A DNA stretch of 64,000 nucleotides from Paenibacillus sp. FSL K6-1096. Lineage in GTDB: Bacteria > Bacillota > Bacilli > Paenibacillales > Paenibacillaceae. Position numbers and translations under genes: made by a program. The notes beneath the pieces are model-generated. The model was not told the origin of the DNA. It was given only the letters and a program-made list of their open reading frames with translations, and did no database searches. How positions within the stretch are numbered: the first letter of the stretch is position 1; each line of letters starts with the position of its first letter. Location of the stretch: contig NZ_CP150274.1 in NCBI RefSeq assembly GCF_037977055.1, positions 1 to 64,000 of the forward strand. Direction: 5' to 3'. Of this stretch, positions 37,352-46,255 are shown one piece after another.

Positions 37352-38650
37352 TTATTGATACTTCGGCAGCCAGTCGCCGTGGGCGGCGATCAGATCATCG
37401 CACATGCTCACAATATCGTCCATCGACAGCTCGGCTGCAGTGTGCGGGTCCAGCATAGCTGCGTGGTAGATATGCTCTTTTTTGCGTGTAATGGCGGCTT
37501 CGATGGTCAGGAGCTGGGTGTTGATGTTGGTCCGGTTCAGCGCAGCGCACTGCGGAGGCAGATCGCCGACGAAGGTTGGCGTCACGCCGCTTCGGTCCAC
37601 CAGGCAAGGCACCTCGACGCAGGCTTCACGCGGCAGGTTGGTGATTAGCCCGGTGTTCATCACATTGCCGCCGATCTTGAACGGCACATCGGTCTCCATA
37701 GCTTCCAGAATGTACGAAGCATATTCATGGGAACGCTCATGCTTCAGATCCTGGTTGTTGACCAGCTCCCCGCGCATCTGCTCCCACTGCTTGATCTGCT
37801 CCACGCAGCGGCGCGGATATTCATCCAGCGGAATCTGGAAGCGCTCAATCAGCTCGGGGTAGTTCCGCTTAATGAAGTACGGATGGTATTCGGCATTATG
37901 CTCGGAGGACTCGGTAATATAGTAACCGAATTTCAGCATCATCTCATAGCGGACCATATCATAGTGCGGCTCAAGCTGCTTCTCGGCCGCGCGCCGTTTG
38001 ATCTCCGGGTACAGATCCTCGCCGTCTCTGGTGACTTCAAGCAGCCAGGCCATGTGGTTGATCCCGGCGATTTTGGCTTGAACGCCTGTCTTGTCGATGC
38101 CGAGGTGGTCGAACAATCCGGGAATACATTGCTGTACGCTGTGGCACAGGCCGATCGTATTCACACCGCCGTAGGTGTTCATCACATTCGTCAGAACGGC
38201 CATCGGATTCGTATAATTCAGGAACAGCGCGTCCGGGCAGACCTCGCGGATATCAGCCGCGAAATCCAGCATCACCGGAATGGTCCGCAGGTTGCGGAAG
38301 ATGCCGCCGATGCCTACAGTATCAGCAATGGTCTGGCGCAGGCCGTATTTCTTCGGAACCTCAAAGTCGGTAATCGTACAAGGATCATATCCGCCCACCT
38401 GAATGGCGTTCACTACATATTTTGCACCGCGCAGCGCTTCCTTACGGTCGGTATAAGTGGTCACAGTACATGTGCTGCCGCTGCTTCGCTTCAGATTCTG
38501 GAGCATGCTCGCGGAGTCGTTCAGGCGCTGAAGATCGATATCGAACAGGGCAAGCTCGAAGCCCTGCAGGGCAGGGGTAGCCATGATATCGCCGAGGACA
38601 TTCTTCGCGAAGACGGTACTTCCGGCACCGATAAATGTAACTTTGGACAT
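37352..38650 (-). CDS. melA: GH4 alpha-galactosidase/alpha-glucosidase
   Basis: A 432-residue NAD- and Mn-dependent glycosidase of family GH4 (MelA/AglA group), acting in the cytoplasm by oxidation-elimination. The N-terminal Rossmann motif is TFIGAGSTVFAKN; metal-site residues are Cys169 (GLCHS) and His199 (GINHMAW), with NYTNPM and RDLR-like RNLRTIP further conserved. Alpha-galactosidase is favoured by overall similarity to MelA; glucosidase or galacturonidase activity is not excluded. ATG 38648-38650 follows CAGGAGGC. A leader hairpin with a T-run lies between promoter and gene, and a divergent AraC gene is 181 bp away. Confidence 0.85.
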   Translation of the reverse strand: MSKVTFIGAGSTVFAKNVLGDIMATPALQGFELALFDIDLQRLNDSASMLQNLKRSSGSTCTVTTYTDRKEALRGAKYVVNAIQVGGYDPCTITDFEVPKKYGLRQTIADTVGIGGIFRNLRTIPVMLDFAADIREVCPDALFLNYTNPMAVLTNVMNTYGGVNTIGLCHSVQQCIPGLFDHLGIDKTGVQAKIAGINHMAWLLEVTRDGEDLYPEIKRRAAEKQLEPHYDMVRYEMMLKFGYYITESSEHNAEYHPYFIKRNYPELIERFQIPLDEYPRRCVEQIKQWEQMRGELVNNQDLKHERSHEYASYILEAMETDVPFKIGGNVMNTGLITNLPREACVEVPCLVDRSGVTPTFVGDLPPQCAALNRTNINTQLLTIEAAITRKKEHIYHAAMLDPHTAAELSMDDIVSMCDDLIAAHGDWLPKYQ

Positions 38651-38674
38651 AAGTGATTAGCCTCCTGTAAGATG

Positions 38675-38750
38675 CGAAAAAAGCCTTCTGTCCTACGGCC
38701 GCTTGCCGATGATCCTGACAGAAATGTGCTGAAAAAGAAGCTTTTTTCGC
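38675..38750 (-). promoter_or_regulatory. Leader hairpin / possible attenuator upstream of melA
   Basis: On the minus strand, TTCTGTC pairs with GACAGAA around a 23-base loop and is followed by GGCTTTTTTCGC, an intrinsic-terminator shape 25 bp before melA. An outer pair, GCGAAAAAAGC (38675-38685) with GCTTTTTTCGC (38740-38750), would sequester the T-run. The two structures are mutually exclusive, the usual design of an attenuator. No gene upstream on this strand needs a terminator. The palindrome CTATAATCACTATAG (38760-38774) beyond it may be an operator. Confidence 0.45.
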
Positions 38751-38831
38751 TGATTTATACTATAATCACTATAGAATAGAACCGCTGCGCGGGCTATGGA
38801 GAAAGACAAGATACATATGGAGGAATGTTGC

Positions 38832-39695
38832 ATGGACCCGGAGCATTATGAATTCACCCTGGGCATTAATCTTACTCCTGAGGAGCAGGAGCTGACTGTG
38901 CTGTTCAGCGGTGAAGGCAAGCCGCATCCCGGACATAGCGTCGGGCCGTCTGTACATGATTTTTACCTGATTCATACGGTAATAGAGGGCAAAGGACGAT
39001 TCGAGAGCGACACGTTCTCGGCGGAGTGCAACGCTGGCGACACCTTCGTGATTATCCCGGGCATGTTGTTCAGCTATAAGGCGGATGTGGACAACCCGTG
39101 GCATTATGCATGGGTCGCCTTGCAGGGCATCGGCGTGCTGGATCAGCTCCGGGCAATCGGGATCACCAGAGAACGCCCCTTCGCCCATTCGGATTCGGTC
39201 CCGAAGCTGCATAGCCTGTATACCGGCATCCGGCAGTCCTTCAAGCAATCTGCTTATCCCCGGCTGGAGAGTCTGGAGGCCTCCGGCTGGGTGCGGCTGC
39301 TGCTGCACCGGATCGGAGAGGACAACCGGTGTGAATTACCGCCGCATCCCAGCGAAAGGCCGGAGATGATCGACCGGCAGATTGACCAGGCCATCCGCTG
39401 GATTACGCTGCAATTCCACCAGCAGCTCAGCATTGATCACATCGCGTCTTCGCTTGGCTATCACCGGGTCCATCTATCCAAGGCCTTCAAGCAGCGGACC
39501 GGGATGTCGCCCAAGCAGTATTTGCTCAAAGTAAGAATGGACAAGGCCAAAGAGCTGCTCGCCAGCCCGCTGACCATCGAGCAGGTGGCCTCCTCGGTCG
39601 GCTTCAATGATGCCTTGTATTTCTCCAAGCAATTCCGCAAGGCGACGGGGATGCCGCCGAGTGAATACCGGGCCGCACTCAGGAACGGGAATTAG
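38832..39695 (+). CDS. AraC-family transcriptional regulator
   Basis: A 287-residue regulator with an N-terminal cupin-like sugar-sensing domain (about 15-130; HDFYLIHTVIEGKGRFES, NAGDTFVIIPGMLFSYKAD) and a C-terminal double HTH (about 185-285; LSIDHIASSLGYHRVHLSKAF and TIEQVASSVGFNDALYFSKQF). Start ATG 38832 follows GGAGGA at seven bases; the in-frame ATG at 38796 has no ribosome site. Divergent from melA, so it is the likely activator of alpha-galactoside use (inference). Confidence 0.87.
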   Translation: MDPEHYEFTLGINLTPEEQELTVLFSGEGKPHPGHSVGPSVHDFYLIHTVIEGKGRFESDTFSAECNAGDTFVIIPGMLFSYKADVDNPWHYAWVALQGIGVLDQLRAIGITRERPFAHSDSVPKLHSLYTGIRQSFKQSAYPRLESLEASGWVRLLLHRIGEDNRCELPPHPSERPEMIDRQIDQAIRWITLQFHQQLSIDHIASSLGYHRVHLSKAFKQRTGMSPKQYLLKVRMDKAKELLASPLTIEQVASSVGFNDALYFSKQFRKATGMPPSEYRAALRNGN

Positions 39696-39724
39696 CAAGT
39701 GACAAGCCGCAGGGGGAGTAGACA

Positions 39725-40480
39725 ATGATAATGAAGCCGCAAGTGCAAAGAATCCGCGATCTGACATTGGTACGCAGAGGGGAAGGCCGGGTGCTGGTGA
39801 TCGGCTGTGACTCCAGCGCCAGCATCGGCAACAAGCCGATGGACGCGGTACAGACTCCGCCCGGGATTGCCGGTTACTATGCTGCCAGGGTGGCCGTGAT
39901 GGAAGTGCTGTCCATAGGGGCGGAAATCCTGACGGTCGTTGATACGCTGGCTGTTGAGAAGGAGCCTACAGGCAATGAGATTATCCGGGGCATTAGCAGG
40001 CTGCTGGAGGAAGCCGGACTCACCGCCGCTCATGTGAACGGCAGTACGGAGGACAACTTCGTAACCTGCCAGACCGGTATCGGGATCACCGTCATCGGGG
40101 AGGCGGATGAGCAGCAGTTGAAGCTGGGGTGTTCACGGGCAGGCGACTGTATCGTAATGCTGGGCGAGCCGCTCGTCGGCAGCGCCGTGCTGGAGCAGGA
40201 GGACAGCCTGTGTACGATCCGCCAGCTCCAGCTTCTGGCCGCTGCTCCTGAGGTCCATGACATTCACCCGGTCGGCTCGAAGGGAGCCGGGTATGAAGCG
40301 GAGCTATTGGCTGAGCTGAGCGGATGCCGCTTCCAGCCACTGCCGGAGATCACAGATAAGCTTAAGGCCTCCGGGGGGCCGGCGACAGCGGTGATTTTTG
40401 CGGCAGAGGAACGTAGGATTAAAGACCTTCAGTCCAGAGTAGGCGGCAAAATGGAGATTACCGGTTATTTGCGGGCTTGA
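39725..40480 (+). CDS. AIR-synthase-related ATP-binding protein, possibly alpha-ribazole kinase (CblS-like)
   Basis: A 251-residue protein of the PurM/SelD/ThiL-like fold: RRGEGRVLVIGCDSSASIGNK forms the N-terminal ATP/substrate segment with an Asp metal ligand, TGNEIIRG and STEDNF motifs follow, and a Gly-rich TGIGITVIG strand ends the first domain. Small AIR-synthase-like proteins of this size in Bacillales include alpha-ribazole kinase of cobamide salvage, but I cannot separate this from other family members by eye. ATG 39725 or 39731, behind GGGGGAG. It is 29 bp after the AraC gene, so may be co-transcribed. Confidence 0.55.
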   Translation: MIMKPQVQRIRDLTLVRRGEGRVLVIGCDSSASIGNKPMDAVQTPPGIAGYYAARVAVMEVLSIGAEILTVVDTLAVEKEPTGNEIIRGISRLLEEAGLTAAHVNGSTEDNFVTCQTGIGITVIGEADEQQLKLGCSRAGDCIVMLGEPLVGSAVLEQEDSLCTIRQLQLLAAAPEVHDIHPVGSKGAGYEAELLAELSGCRFQPLPEITDKLKASGGPATAVIFAAEERRIKDLQSRVGGKMEITGYLRA

Positions 40481-40597
40481 CCGGTCTGCGGAAGGTGAAC
40501 ACCAGCGGCAGCATACAGAAGATCATCGCCGCCGGTTAGCCGGACAGACTAAGCAATTATTTAGGGAAGGCCCGTATGATGCCTTCCTTGCTGGCAA

Positions 40598-40790
40598 ACA
40601 ATTGGATAAATGTATTTTAATTTTCCGCTTTCTGAACAATGTCAGGAAACAAGTGGAAAAACAGCATCTGCTGCTCACGGATTGGGCTATTTTAGGTAAC
40701 CTGTGTGTAGTTAAGTGCCTTTTTTCCAACTGTTTCCCCAATGTGCCCCTTACGATCTTAAGCAAGTGGAGGAAATCCAACTGTATTCGA
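40598..40790. repeat. Intergenic 51-bp-spaced array, homologous to the one at 53.3 kb
   Basis: On the plus strand cores TTTTTCCAACTGTTT and GGAAATCCAACTGTAT have TCCAAC at 40725 and 40776 (51 bp apart). Inverted cores AATTGGATAAA (40600) and AAGTGGAAAAA (about 40651) precede them, also 51 bp apart. The reverse complement aligns without large gaps to 53.28-53.47 kb, including an identical CAATCCGTGAGCAGCAG between the halves. The 573-bp gap 40481-41053 holds this array and otherwise AT-rich sequence with no credible gene; ORFs across the array lack ribosome sites. Confidence 0.8.
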
Positions 40791-41053
40791 ACCAGCAAAC
40801 GATTCGCTTCAGCAAACGCCAATCCCCAGGCTCATCCGCTATCCAATCACGACGAACAAGCACAATTGACATCATTCAAATTTAAAGTTATTATAGACAC
40901 TCATAGTCCTTAATCAGGGCGATGCAGATGGATGATGTGGAGCCTATTTTTTGTGTTATTTAAAGACTACGAGAGTCTCTAATATCCGCGAATCGACCTG
41001 CCTTCACCCGACACACTCACACATTACACACCAACCACAAGGAGGAATTACAA

Positions 41054-42040
41054 ATGACGAATCTGGAAAATGCAGATGTACCAAATGTAGTTGATTCTGC
41101 CCCAACTATTGCAGATGCAGTAATCATCGGCGGAGGACCGGCTGGCCTTAATGCCGCCCTGATGCTGGGCCGCGCACGTAAACAGACGGTGGTTATAGAT
41201 GCTGCACAGCCGCGTAATGCAGTGACCCGGGAAGCGCATGGCTTCCTGACCCGGGACGGAATTGCTCCGTTCGAGCTCCGGCGGATTGCCATCGAGCAGC
41301 TCGCGCCTTATCCCTCAGTCTCTCACATTGAAGATACCGTAATATCCATTGCCGGCGAAGATGGAGCTTTCCTGCTGGAGACTGCCGCAGGACGGAAGAT
41401 TACCAGCAAGAAGCTGTTGTTCGCCGCAGGCATGAAGGACCGCAGGCTGGACATTCCGGGGCTGGCCGAGGTCTACGGAAAGAGCGCCTTTGTCTGCCCG
41501 TACTGCGATGGCTGGGAACTAAGAGACCAGCCGCTGGTGCTCATCAGCAGAGGGGCAGCGCTTATGCATATGGCTCCGCTATTGTCCGGTTGGTCCAAGC
41601 GGTTCGCAGTTTGCACGAATGGTCCCGATGAACTCACAGAGGCGGAACGCGAGGAATTACGCGCCCATGAGATTCCGCTATTCGATTCACCCATCCATGA
41701 GATTGCATCCACTGAAGGGAAGGTTAATCATGTGAAGCTTACGGATGGAACCGAAATTCCGTGTACCGGAATCTTCTTCCGGCCCGAGCTGGCTCCGGGA
41801 TCTGAGCTGCCGCAGTCTCTGGGCTGCCAGGTATCCGAGATGGGCATCCTAGAAGTCGGAGAGTCCGGCCAGACCAGCGTACCCGGCATTTACGCCGCCG
41901 GGGATGCCGTCACGATGATGCATCAGTCCATAGCGGCTGCCGCATCGGGGGCACTGGCCGCTGCTGCACTGAATGGTGAGCTGAACCGGGAAGCCTGGAA
42001 CTCCGGTCTGCATAATTCTTCCCTGAGCAGCAAAGGATAG
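41054..42040 (+). CDS. Thioredoxin-reductase-like NAD(P)/FAD oxidoreductase
   Basis: A 328-residue flavoprotein of the low-molecular-weight thioredoxin reductase class. FAD motif GGGPAG (26-31), redox pair CPYC (Cys148, Cys151) in AFVCPYCDGWE, and C-terminal FAD motif GIYAAGDAV. The NADPH segment near ISRGAALMHMAPL lacks a clear GxGxxA motif, so it may not use NADPH as TrxB does and could be a ferredoxin/flavodoxin-type or gliotoxin-like oxidoreductase. AAGGAGG lies 8 bases before ATG 41054. Single gene, followed 49 bp later by the germination operon. Confidence 0.85.
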   Translation: MTNLENADVPNVVDSAPTIADAVIIGGGPAGLNAALMLGRARKQTVVIDAAQPRNAVTREAHGFLTRDGIAPFELRRIAIEQLAPYPSVSHIEDTVISIAGEDGAFLLETAAGRKITSKKLLFAAGMKDRRLDIPGLAEVYGKSAFVCPYCDGWELRDQPLVLISRGAALMHMAPLLSGWSKRFAVCTNGPDELTEAEREELRAHEIPLFDSPIHEIASTEGKVNHVKLTDGTEIPCTGIFFRPELAPGSELPQSLGCQVSEMGILEVGESGQTSVPGIYAAGDAVTMMHQSIAAAASGALAAAALNGELNREAWNSGLHNSSLSSKG

Positions 42041-42089
42041 CATTACTATGAAAACTTGAGCTTAAGCATAGAGCAGGGGGGAAGTACGG

Positions 42090-43514
42090 GTGAATGCAGC
42101 AAAGGATAAGGAACAGCAGATCCTGCTGACGCAGCGGCTGGCGGAGAATGAGCAGGTCCTGCGCGCTATTTTCACTGGCTGTGAGGATATAGTGTTTCAT
42201 TCGTTCCAGACCATTCACCGTACTTCCGCGCTCTGTGTGTATTGTTCCGGACTCTGTGATACGGAGCGGCTGGAGAAGCAGGTGCTGGCTCCGCTGGAGC
42301 AGGCGGGGCTTGAGACTGAACCGGCAGAAGCGTTGCCTGCCCAGCTTCCGGTATCCTCGATTCACCGGATCACGACCGCAGAGCAGGCCGTTGAAGCGAT
42401 CCTGGACGGCGAAGCTGTGCTGTTGCTGGACGGACATGCTCCAGGTACAGGCTATCCATTGTATAAGGTGCCCACACGGACCCCGGAAGAACCGGCTGCG
42501 GAGTCCACCGTACGTGGAGCCCGTGACGGATTCACGGAATCCCTCGCCACGAATCAGTCTCTGCTGCGTATGCGGCTGAAGACGCCTTCGCTTAAGCTGC
42601 ACACCAAGAAGATCGGGGAGTACAGCCATACGAAGGTTACTCTAGCTTATATGGAAGGCATTATCCAGCCGGTACTGGTCACCGAAGTGCACAAACGGCT
42701 TAGCCGCCTGAAGATCAAAGATGTTCTGGAGAGCCAGTATATTGAGCAGGGCATCATTGACCAGCCTGCTTCACCTTTTCCGCAGATGATTGCTACGGAG
42801 CGGCCCGATGTGGTGGTCTCCAATCTGCAGGAGGGACGCTTCGCACTGTTGATTGACGGGACCCCGTTCAGTCTGATCGGCCCTGTCAATATGTTCTCCA
42901 TGCTGCAATCACCGGAAGACTATTACGAGAATATTTATATGAGTATTTTTGTCCGCTGGCTCAGATATATTTTCTACGCCTTATCGCTGCTGCTGCCTTC
43001 CGCTTATGTAGCAATCACCACCTATCATCAGGAGATGATCCCGACGGTACTGCTGCTCAGTATTGCGCGGGCGAGAGAGGAGATTCCTTTTCCGGCTCTG
43101 GTTGAAGCACTTATTATGGAGATTGCCTTCGAGGCGCTGCGGGAGGCCGGCGTCCGGCTGCCGAAGCAGATTGGTTCTGCCGTAAGTATCGTTGGCGCTC
43201 TGATTATAGGCCAGGCTGCCACCACTGCGGGCATTGTCTCGGCTCCGATGATTATCATTGTGGCGATTACAGGCATCGCCTCCTTCATGGTTCCGCGTTA
43301 TTCCGCCAGTATTGCCACCCGCCTGCTGCGCTTCCCCATGATGATTCTGGCGGGTACGCTGGGGCTGATCGGCGTCATGCTTGGCATCATTCTGGTGGTC
43401 ATTCATCTTAGCAGTCTGCGGTCATTCGGCAGGCCCTATCTGTCACCGGCGGCTCCGACATTCAGCAAGAGCCTGAAGGATGTACTGTGGCTGTCCCAGC
43501 CCCGGAACAAATGA
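42090..43514 (+). CDS. Spore germination protein, GerA-type A subunit
   Basis: A 474-residue A subunit of a GerA-family germinant receptor in the spore inner membrane. Large N-terminal soluble domain (about 1-280) with the family segment VRGARDGFTESLATNQSLLR, then about five membrane helices (from WLRYIFYALSLLLPSAYVAI onward) including EIPFPALVEALIMEIAFEALREAG. Start GTG 42090 behind AGGGGGGAA. First gene of a four-gene operon (A, B, C and a small membrane protein). The germinant cannot be predicted from sequence. Confidence 0.92.
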   Translation: MNAAKDKEQQILLTQRLAENEQVLRAIFTGCEDIVFHSFQTIHRTSALCVYCSGLCDTERLEKQVLAPLEQAGLETEPAEALPAQLPVSSIHRITTAEQAVEAILDGEAVLLLDGHAPGTGYPLYKVPTRTPEEPAAESTVRGARDGFTESLATNQSLLRMRLKTPSLKLHTKKIGEYSHTKVTLAYMEGIIQPVLVTEVHKRLSRLKIKDVLESQYIEQGIIDQPASPFPQMIATERPDVVVSNLQEGRFALLIDGTPFSLIGPVNMFSMLQSPEDYYENIYMSIFVRWLRYIFYALSLLLPSAYVAITTYHQEMIPTVLLLSIARAREEIPFPALVEALIMEIAFEALREAGVRLPKQIGSAVSIVGALIIGQAATTAGIVSAPMIIIVAITGIASFMVPRYSASIATRLLRFPMMILAGTLGLIGVMLGIILVVIHLSSLRSFGRPYLSPAAPTFSKSLKDVLWLSQPRNK

Positions 43515-43548
43515 CGGCAGCCGGACTACACCATAGAAGGGGATCAAC

Positions 43549-44658
43549 ATGCTGACTGACAAAGGGCAAATATCTGTTACCCAACTCGCCTATCTGGTGT
43601 TTCCTTCGATCCTTGCCACCGCCATATTGTCGGTTCCCGGAATCACTATGCATTACGCGGGACATGATATGTGGCTATCGCCTATACTAGGCTCGCTGTC
43701 GGGTTTTGTGGCGATTGGCATCTCCCTTGGACTGAACCGGCTCTATCCCGGCAAGACCATTATGCAATCCAGTCTGCTGATCGCCGGATGGCTGCCGGGG
43801 AAGCTGATCGGACTGGCCTTTCTGCTTTTCTTCCCCCATCTGAACGGTCTGATTATCCTGGAATACGGCGAGTTTATCATGAATAATGCGCTTCCGCAGA
43901 CGCCGATGCTAGTAATTATAAGCACCATGGTGATCGTCTGTGCGATCAACGTCAGGCTGGGAATCGAGGTGGTCAGCCGGACCGCCCAGGTGTTCGTTAC
44001 GCTGCTGGTGGTGATGCTCTGCCTGATCTTTGTTCTCCTGACCGGAGAACTCCGGCCTGCCGAGCTGCTTCCGTTCATGGAGAACGGGTTCGTTCCCATC
44101 GTCCAAGGCGCGGTGGCTCCGGCTGCATGGTTCAGTGAATATGCTGTACTGGCCTTTCTGCTGCCCTACGTCAACAGCAAGAAACGTCTGGCCCGGACCA
44201 TGCTTGTCTCGTTGGTGGCAACGACACTCGCAATGACGGTAACCAATCTGTTCTGTCTGCTGCTGATGGGCGATTTGACGGACAGCTTTGCTTATCCGGT
44301 GATGATTGCTGCACGGTACATTACGATTGCCGATTTCCTGCAGCACATTGAGGCGCTGATTATTGCCATCTGGATCTTCGGGATTTTTGTCAAAATCTCT
44401 GTCTTCCTCTATATCTTCGCCACAGCAGCTGCGGAATGGTTCGGGCTGGACGATTATAGACCTCTGGTGATTCCGCTATCCTTCGTGAGTATCGTGTTCT
44501 CCTATTGGGTAGTCACCGGTGAAGCCGGGGCGGCCGCCCTTGTGAGCGCTTCTGCTAATATTTATACCATGCTGATCTTCATCGGACTTCCCGCCGCAGT
44601 CTATGGTCTGGCCCTGCTGAAGAAGGGGCTGAAGCGGCAGAACAAGGCTGAAAAATAA
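43549..44658 (+). CDS. Spore germination permease, GerB-type subunit
   Basis: A 369-residue membrane protein with about ten helices, related to amino-acid permeases (GerB/spore permease family). The N-terminus QISVTQLAYLVFPSILATAIL is typical. This subunit is thought to bind the germinant and, with A, form the ion-conducting complex. ATG 43549 after AAGGGGATC; 34 bp after the A gene. Confidence 0.92.
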   Translation: MLTDKGQISVTQLAYLVFPSILATAILSVPGITMHYAGHDMWLSPILGSLSGFVAIGISLGLNRLYPGKTIMQSSLLIAGWLPGKLIGLAFLLFFPHLNGLIILEYGEFIMNNALPQTPMLVIISTMVIVCAINVRLGIEVVSRTAQVFVTLLVVMLCLIFVLLTGELRPAELLPFMENGFVPIVQGAVAPAAWFSEYAVLAFLLPYVNSKKRLARTMLVSLVATTLAMTVTNLFCLLLMGDLTDSFAYPVMIAARYITIADFLQHIEALIIAIWIFGIFVKISVFLYIFATAAAEWFGLDDYRPLVIPLSFVSIVFSYWVVTGEAGAAALVSASANIYTMLIFIGLPAAVYGLALLKKGLKRQNKAEK

Positions 44659-44673
44659 AAAGGAGGGAGGGCT

Positions 44674-45852
44674 ATGCGGAGGTTCAGAATCATTACAGCA
44701 CTATTGCTTAGCAGTGTATTACTGGCCGGGTGCTGGGACCGCACGGAGATCAATGACCTGGCCATCGTACTGGCGACAGGTGTGGATTATGAGGAGGGAC
44801 AGGCCCGGTTGACGGCCCAGATCTTCATTCCTCGCAAGGGAGGCGGCGGATCAGAGAGCGGCGGAGCCGGAGAAGGCGCAAGCGGAGTGACCATGATCCG
44901 GACGGCCAAAGGGGAGAATATTGCGGAAGCGCTGAACCGGCTGCAGCGGAAGGTGGCCCGCCATATGTTCTGGGGCCAATGTGAAGTGATTGTAATCAGT
45001 GAAGCGGCGGGAAAGCAAGGGCTGCGTGAATTCGTAGATTTCTTCCTCCGCTATTCGCAGTTCCGTGAGCATGCGTATGTCTTCTCCAGCCAGGATTCCG
45101 CCAAGGATATTCTTGCCTTGCTGGACCCGCTGGAGCGGAGCACCTCCGAATCCCTCCGGGAAATGGCCAATATGAATCTTGGCACACGTGTCACCCTGCT
45201 GGATTTGTCCCAATCTATCCAAGGAGCCAGCGGTTCGGCTGTCCTGACCCGTATTGTGATTGCTCCGCCGGAACCGAATGATGGTTCTAATGCGACAACT
45301 CCCTCGCTCAAAGGGTTAAGCCTGTATAAGCACGGCCAATATACTCTCACTGTGAAAGAGCCGGTTAGTCTCGGAGTGCTGCTCATGATTAAAGAGCTGA
45401 ATAATATTATCATGCCGGTTGCACTGGAGGGAGAGAATGGCTCCTTCTCGATTCTGTCGAAACAAATCACCACCATGCTCACCCCGCGTATTGTTAACGG
45501 AGAGTGGATGATGAAGATACGGATTCAGGCTAAAGGAGAGGTGGTCCTCAATACAACGGATGCCAACCTGACTGAACCGGCGAAGATGAAGGCGCTGAAG
45601 CAGGCCTGGGCGAAGAAGCTCAAGGATCTCGCCGAACAGGCCCTCCACATGTCGCAAAAGGAGCAGAAGACTGACTTTTACAGATTCGCTGACACCTTCC
45701 GCAAACATTATCCGCAAGAGTGGAAGAAGAAGAAGGAGCAGTGGGAGGCGATGTATCCCGGGCTGCAGGTGGAAGTCTCCGTCAAGACGGGTATAACAGG
45801 AAACGGTAGATCAACCGGACCCCAGGGCATACCGGAGCAATCCTCCGACTGA
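44674..45852 (+). CDS. Spore germination lipoprotein, GerC-type subunit
   Basis: A 392-residue lipoprotein with lipobox LLAGC (Cys20) followed by WDRTEINDLAIVLATGVDYE, the GerC hallmark. Three-domain GerC fold follows; the segment VRTAKGENIAEAL-like (MIRTAKGENIAEALNRLQRKV) is conserved. A Gly/Ser-rich loop at about 55-70 is longer than in B. subtilis GerAC. RBS AAAAGGAGGGAG; 15 bp after the B gene. Confidence 0.92.
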   Translation: MRRFRIITALLLSSVLLAGCWDRTEINDLAIVLATGVDYEEGQARLTAQIFIPRKGGGGSESGGAGEGASGVTMIRTAKGENIAEALNRLQRKVARHMFWGQCEVIVISEAAGKQGLREFVDFFLRYSQFREHAYVFSSQDSAKDILALLDPLERSTSESLREMANMNLGTRVTLLDLSQSIQGASGSAVLTRIVIAPPEPNDGSNATTPSLKGLSLYKHGQYTLTVKEPVSLGVLLMIKELNNIIMPVALEGENGSFSILSKQITTMLTPRIVNGEWMMKIRIQAKGEVVLNTTDANLTEPAKMKALKQAWAKKLKDLAEQALHMSQKEQKTDFYRFADTFRKHYPQEWKKKKEQWEAMYPGLQVEVSVKTGITGNGRSTGPQGIPEQSSD

Positions 45853-45898
45853 CCGGACAGACGCCTGAGCTCTGGCAACCAAACAAGGATGTGGAAAC

Positions 45899-46117
45899 AT
45901 GAAGATAGCAATGATCCTGGGCATTCTGCTGCTGTCTGCGGCGATCATCATTATTGAATTCCGGGACACCAAAAGCAAGAAGGCCAGACGGGCTGCAGCA
46001 GGCATCACTCTGATGACGGCGGGGCTAACCATTCTTCTATTCATTCATCCAGGCCTGCCGGGTCCCACCGAGCTGGTGAAGCTGTTGTTCGGCAAGATAG
46101 ATCTGATCATGAAATGA
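45899..46117 (+). CDS. Small membrane protein of the germinant receptor operon (D-type accessory subunit)
   Basis: A 72-residue protein with two hydrophobic helices (about 3-20 and 34-51) separated by the basic loop RDTKSKKARR. Small two-helix proteins are encoded at the end of some ger operons and modulate receptor response; this fits in size and place, but sequence similarity is not diagnostic. AAGGATGTGG precedes ATG 45899, 46 bp after the C gene; a terminator follows. Confidence 0.7.
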   Translation: MKIAMILGILLLSAAIIIIEFRDTKSKKARRAAAGITLMTAGLTILLFIHPGLPGPTELVKLLFGKIDLIMK

Positions 46118-46123
46118 AGCCTA

Positions 46124-46152
46124 AGGCAGCTCCTTCACGGGGCTGTCTTTTA
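46124..46152 (+). terminator. Terminator of the germination operon
   Basis: AGGCAGCTCC (46124-46133) pairs with GGGGCTGTCT (46139-46148) with wobbles, followed by TTTT. Confidence 0.75.
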
Positions 46153-46168
46153 AGTTATTACCAAATTC

Positions 46169-46183
46169 ATTTAAGCGATTACA
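46169..46183. promoter_or_regulatory. cre-like site upstream of the sugar ABC operon
   Basis: ATTTAAGCGATTACA matches WTGNAANCGNWNNCW with one mismatch at the same position (G) as the site at 3620. It lies about 75 bp before the first permease gene. Confidence 0.5.
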
Positions 46184-46255
46184 TTTTCTTATCCCCCGGC
46201 GCAGCTATAATGAAGAACAGGAGAGCTCCTTAATACAGCCGAAGGGATGGGAGAA

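Noticed and set aside
38651..38795. T-box or metabolite riboswitch before melA
   Set aside because: The leader is too short and I see no conserved T-box or known riboswitch core; only simple competing stems.
40523..40913. Overlapping ORFs on both strands in the 40.6-kb gap
   Set aside because: They translate the intergenic repeat array; similarity to the translated 53.3-kb array follows from DNA homology, and no start signal is present.
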